Positions 59,639 through 64,000 of a DNA stretch of 64,000 nt are shown in pieces. Every line of letters starts with the position of its first letter. Within the stretch, counting starts at the first letter, position 1. The notes beneath the pieces were generated by a model. The model saw nothing but the letters and a program-made list of their open reading frames with translations. It was not told where the DNA came from and ran no database searches. The position numbers were made by a program, and so were the translations under genes. The stretch is taken from NCBI RefSeq assembly GCF_023159225.1, contig NC_063162.1, positions 96,366,880-96,430,879 of the forward strand, written 5' to 3'. This DNA comes from Perognathus longimembris pacificus (lineage: Eukaryota > Chordata > Mammalia > Rodentia > Heteromyidae).

Positions 59639-60116
59639 TGTTTTTGTTTTTTTTTAATAATTTATTTATTAATTAAACAAAAATTTTTGACAAGGTGTTG
59701 TGCACAAGGGGTACAGTTACATAGTACGGCAGTGTGTACATTTCTTGTGATATCTTACACACTGTTTTTCTTTCCCTTTCCTAGGTCAGGTAGACATATA
59801 TATAATATACAGTGTACCAAGAACATATACAGTAGCCACGTGGCCTACTCCAAAACAAATTCACCTAGAGCTTTAAATGTAATGTTGACAGTAGACAATA
59901 TGTCAACAATAGTCTTATATGAACGTACATACGTAGCTTTTGAGCTATTGTGATCCACTGAGAGGTCTATTTTTGACCTTTATATGTTGAGTAGTTGTTT
60001 GGTTTTGGATACATAATGTAGGGTCACTGACCTACACCTGTGGGATATACCATTTGACAAGAAGTTTTTGGTTTCACAGACCTGGTCTCTACTGTCTCCC
60101 CTCCCCCCTCCTTAAC

Positions 60117-63100
60117 AGTCATATATCAAAGAGATCATGCCCCTTTGTTTTCTGTGTTCTAGGCTTGTCTCACTCAACATTATTTGTTCAAGTTCTGACC
60201 ATTTCCCTGCGAATACCAATATTTCACCATTTCTAATCGTTATGTAGTATTCCATTGTGTAGAGGCACCATATTTTCTGGATCCATTCATCTGTGGAGGG
60301 GCATCTGGGTTGTTTCCATATTTTGGCTATTGTGAATTGTGGAGTGATAAAAATGGAAGTACAGATGTCTTTTTGATATCTTGGGACCTGTTGTTCAGGA
60401 TAGATGCCTAGGAGTGGTATGGCTGGGTCATAGGGTAGGTCTATGTTGAGCTTTTTGAGGAACCTCCATACTGTTCTCCAAAGTGGTTGTACTAATTTGC
60501 ACTCCCACTAACAATGGAGAAGGGTTCCTCTTTCCCAGCACCCCCTCCAGCATTTGTTGTTGCCTGAGTTCAGAGTACAGCCCATTCCAACTGGAGTGAG
60601 GTGGTATCTCAGGGTTATTTTTATTTGCATTTCCTTTACTGCCAGGGATGTTGAACATTTCCTCATGTTTCTTTGCCATTTTTATCTCTTCTCTTGTGAA
60701 GTCTCTCGTAAGCTCCTTTGCCCATTTCCTAATTGGTTTACTGGGCTTGGAGGGGCTTAGTTTTTTGAATTCTCTGTAGATGACAGATATTAGGCCTTTG
60801 TCTGTTGCTGTGCTGGTAAAGATCCGTTCCTATATGGTTGGCTGTCTTTCTATTTTGGAGGCTATGTCCTTAGCTGTGTAGAAACTTTTTATTTTGTAGT
60901 AGTCCCATTTGTTGAGTCTCTCCCCTATCTGTTATGCCCCTGGGACTCTATTCAGGAAGTTCCTTCCTTTGCCTAAAAGTTCTAGCATCTTTCCTACTCT
61001 GTCCTTCCATAGTTTCAAGGATTCAGGTCTGATGTTGAGGTCCTTGATCCATTTTGAGTTGATCTTGGTGCCTGGTGATAGGCTAGGGTCCACCTTGAGT
61101 TTTCTACATATGGTTGCCCAGTTTTCCCAGCACCAGTAGTTGAAGAGGCTCTGGTTATTCCATTGTATGTCCTTAGCTCCTTTGTCGAATATCAGCTGAC
61201 TGTAAGAGTGCGGTTTTATTTCTGGGTCTTCAATTCTAATCCATTGGTCTTCAGGTCTGTTTTTATACCAATTCCAGGCTGTTTTTGTTATGATGGCTCT
61301 ATAGTAGAGCTTGAAGTCTGGTATTGTGATACCTCCTGCACTGCTTTTTTTTTTGCCTAGAATTGCTTTGGCTATTCTAGGTCTTTTGCTGTTCCATATG
61401 AATTCATGGGTTGCTTTCTCTATTTCAGTGAAGAATGTAGCTGGGATTTTGTTGGGGATTGCATTGAATTTGTATAACAATTTGGGCAATATGGCCATTT
61501 TCACTATATTAATTCTGCCTACCCATAAGCATGAGAGGTCTTTCCATCTCCTTGTTTCTTCTTTGATTTCCCTTATTAGATTTTTGTAGTTCTCATTAAA
61601 TAGGTCCATCACGTCTTTGGTTAGGTTGATCCCTAGGTACTTTATTCTTTTTTTTGGCTACTGTAAAAGGAATTATTACCATAATTTCCTTTTCTGTTTG
61701 TATATTGCTGGAGTACAGAAAAGCTGCTGACTTTTGTGGATTGATTTTGTATCCTGCTACTTTGTCAAAATGGTTTATTAGGTGTAGCAGTTTGGGGACT
61801 CAGTTTTTTGGGTCCTTCAGATATAAGATCATGTCATCTGCGAATAGGGATAGCTTGATTTCTTCCTTGCTGATGTGGATCCCTTTGATGTCCTCCTCTT
61901 GCCTTATTGCTATGGCTAGGGATTCTAGCACTATATTGAAAAGAAGTGGGGAGAGTGGGCATCCTTGTCTTGTTCCTGAGTTTAGGGGGAATGATTTTAG
62001 TTTCTCCCCATTTAATACGATATTAGCAGTTGGTCTGTTGTATATGGTTTTTATTGTTTTGAGGAATGTTCCATCTATTCCTGTTTTCTCCAGAATTTTT
62101 AATAAGTATGGATGTTATATTTTGTCAAAGGCTTTTTTGGCATCGACTGAGATAACAATGTGATTCTTGATTTTAGTTCTGTTGATGTGGTGGATTACAC
62201 TGATTGATTTACAGATGTTGAACCATCCTTGTGACTGTGATAAAGCCTACTTGGTCATGATGTATAATATTCTTGATCAGTTTCTGGATCCTGTTAGCTA
62301 ATATTTTATTGAGGAGCTTTGTGTCTGTGTTCATTGGCAATATTGGTCTGTAGTTCTCTTTTTTTGTTGGGTCTTTCCGGGTTTGGGGATGAGTATAATA
62401 TTAGCTTCATAGAATGAGTTTGGGATTTCTCCCTCTGTTTCTATTTCGCGGAGTAGTTTGAGGAGTATTGGTATTAGCTCCTCACTAAAGGTTTTGTAGA
62501 ATTCATTGGTGAATCCATCTGGGCCGGGGCTTTTCTTTGTTGGGAGGTTCTCCATTACCCCCTGTATCTCGCTGTACGTTATTGGTTTATTTAGTTGATT
62601 TATTTCTTCTTGGTTCAGTTTGGGCAGTTTGTACTTCTCTAAAAATTGATCCATTTCTGTAAAATTATTGTTCTTTTAGTGAGTAGAGGTTCTGAAAATA
62701 GTTCCTTATGATTGTTTGAATGTCGTGTGTATTTGTTGTGATTTTTCTGGTGGAGACCCTGATTTTACATATATGAGTCTCTTCTCTTCTTTTTTTTGTA
62801 AGTCTTGTGAGGAGTCTGTCGATTTTATTTATTTTCTCAAAGAACCAGTTTTTAGTCTTATTTATTTGTTGAATGGTCTTTCTATTTTCAATCAGATTTA
62901 TCTCTTCTTTAATCTTTGTGATATCTCTCCTCCTAGTCATTTTAGATTCAATCATTTCTTGTTTCTCCAATTGTTTTAGTTTCATTGTGAGGTTATTCAC
63001 CTGCTCTGCTTCCATTCTTTTAATGTGAGTGCTGAGGGCGGTGATCTTGCCCATCAGTACTGCCTTAGCTGTGTCCCATAGGTTCCTTTGTGATGTATTT

Positions 63101-64000
63101 TCACTGTCATTGTGGCTTATGAATTCATTAATTTCATCTTTTTTTTTTTGACAAGTCCTGGGCCTTGGACTCAGGGCCTGAGCACTATCCCTGGCTTCTT
63201 CCTGTTCAAGGCTAGCACCTTCTGGCCGTTTTCCATATATGTGGTGCTGGGGAATCGAACCGAGAGCTTCATGTGTAGGAGGCAAGCACTCTTGCCACTA
63301 GGCCATATTCCCAGCCCCATTAATTTCATCTTTAATTTGGGCTGTGGCCCAAGTGTTGGACAACAGTGTGGGGTTTAGCCTCTAAGAATGTGTATAGCCT
63401 CTGTGGTAGCCATTGTTATTGAGAGTTACCTTTATTCCACTGTGGTCAGATATAATACATGGGATGATGTCAATACTTTTGTATTTGCTGAGGTTCTTTG
63501 TGTGTGCTATGACATGGTCTATTTTGGAGTATGATCCATGGGCTGCTGAGAAGAAAGTATATTGAGTCTCTGTAGGGTGGAAGATTCTGTATAGATCTGT
63601 GAGATTCATTTGGGATATGGTGTTACTTAGGTCCTCAGCTCCCTTGCTAATCCTTTGGGTGTTGAATCTCTCTCTTGGAGAGAGTGGGATATTAAAGTCA
63701 CCCACTATGATTGTGTTTGGGTCTATCTTGTTCTGTAGTTCTGTGAGAATTTGCTTGACATATGTAGGGCCTCTTTTGTTTGGTGCGTATACGTTTATCA
63801 CCATGATTCTGGATTTTTCCTTGTATTAAAATGTAGTGACCCTCTTTGTCTTTTTGAGTTGATTTTAATGAGAAGTCCAGCTTGTCTGAGATCAGGATGG
63901 CTACTCCTGCCATTTTGGTAGGTGCGTTTGCTTGGAAGATCTTGCTCCATCCTTTCATTCGGAGCCTATTTTTATCCCTTGCTGTAAGATGGGTCTCTTG
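60117..64000 (-). pseudogene. L1 ORF2 (endonuclease and reverse transcriptase), broken
   Basis: ORF2 encodes the endonuclease and reverse transcriptase that copy L1 and SINE RNA at a nicked target. Starting at the right edge, the motif QETH (64,000-63,989) carries a catalytic glutamate. The APE-type endonuclease then continues with AGVAILISDK, INVYAPNKRG, GDFN and SDHSGIK (about 63,430). The reverse transcriptase begins with [10 protein letters not shown] and [19 protein letters not shown] (62,654-62,331) and has the active-site FADDM at 61,844-61,830. The C-terminal region reads [22 protein letters not shown] and [12 protein letters not shown] (61,612-60,932), and the product ends near 60,117 after SLIYDC. 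Frame changes near 63,805 and 62,345, stops around 60,950 and 60,830, and the SINE insertion make it inactive. Divergence is modest compared with the L1M pieces elsewhere. Confidence 0.93.
63142..63318 (-). mobile_element. IDL-Geo SINE inside L1 ORF2, internally deleted
   Basis: Inverted copy with a perfect 15-bp duplication, attaatttcatcttt, at 63,127-63,141 and 63,319-63,333. About 25-30 bp of the second module are missing: ggctagcacc joins ttctggccg, the same part that is lost in the copy at 12,015. It interrupts the region just after the L1 endonuclease domain. Confidence 0.92.

Larger units (their letters stand above)
59640..64000 (-). mobile_element. Long L1 retrotransposon, 5' end beyond the window
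   Basis: A minus-strand L1 whose 3' end (T run on the plus strand, about 59,640-59,663) touches the TRIM pseudogene. The 3' UTR runs from there to about 60,116 and contains the G-rich polypurine tract (C-rich plus strand at about 60,098-60,112) and the tail core that matches the many short L1 fragments in the window. ORF2 follows from about 60,117 to the right edge. The window ends inside the endonuclease domain, so the promoter and ORF1 may lie to the right. An IDL-Geo SINE interrupts it at 63,142-63,318. Confidence 0.95.

Noticed and set aside
60428..60679. A separate minus-strand gene of 83 codons
   Set aside because: It is the shifted-frame reading of the distal L1 ORF2 region.
1..64000. 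Prokaryotic-style systems such as CRISPR arrays, operons or prophages
   Set aside because: The repeat content, base composition and pseudogenes are mammalian. No regularly spaced repeats or tightly packed coding frames exist.

Overview
This window looks like mammalian nuclear DNA from a rodent, most likely a member of Geomyoidea (kangaroo rats, pocket mice, pocket gophers). It is AT-rich and CpG-poor and carries no intact protein-coding gene that I can recognise. The lineage call rests on the commonest recent SINE. It has an ID-type tRNA-derived head, then a second tRNA-like module, then an A-rich tail, about 205 bp in all, which matches my memory of the IDL-Geo family of geomyoid rodents. 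The call is inference, because I could not search a repeat library.

Layout. Positions 1-13,400 are unique AT-rich DNA mixed with SINEs (IDL-Geo type, B1-ID chimeras, ID monomers) and 5'-truncated L1 3' ends. An olfactory-receptor pseudogene fragment lies at 13,845-14,175. From 14,200 to 24,400 most of the DNA is repeat-poor and includes a candidate conserved non-coding block at 15,380-16,480. From 24,400 to 33,400 there is another cluster of SINEs and L1 pieces, a possible regulatory cluster at 24,900-25,200, and a poly(A)-tailed retrocopy of an unidentified transcript at 25,798-26,247 with matching target-site duplications. From 33,400 to 51,000 the DNA is mostly unique with scattered repeats, including candidate regulatory blocks at 33,460-33,830, 35,330-35,700 and 46,150-47,480. 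From 51,000 to 57,000 there is an old L1, a (CT)n array and a solo endogenous-retroviral LTR at 53,159-53,464. The right end holds a broken TRIM-family PRY-SPRY pseudogene (58,750-59,638, minus strand). It abuts the 3' end of a long, fairly young L1 (59,640 to the window edge, minus strand) that is itself interrupted by an IDL-Geo SINE.

No genes work together here. The content is retrotransposition history (L1 machinery, the SINEs that depend on it, and retrocopies) plus candidate distal regulatory DNA. The pattern fits a gene desert or the inside of a very large intron. Nearly all L1 pieces lie on the minus strand, which would suit an intron of a plus-strand gene. I found no tRNA or rRNA gene, CRISPR array or other new biological system that I could defend. 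The most useful leads are the unidentified retrocopy, the L1 strand asymmetry, the modular SINE structures and the candidate enhancers.
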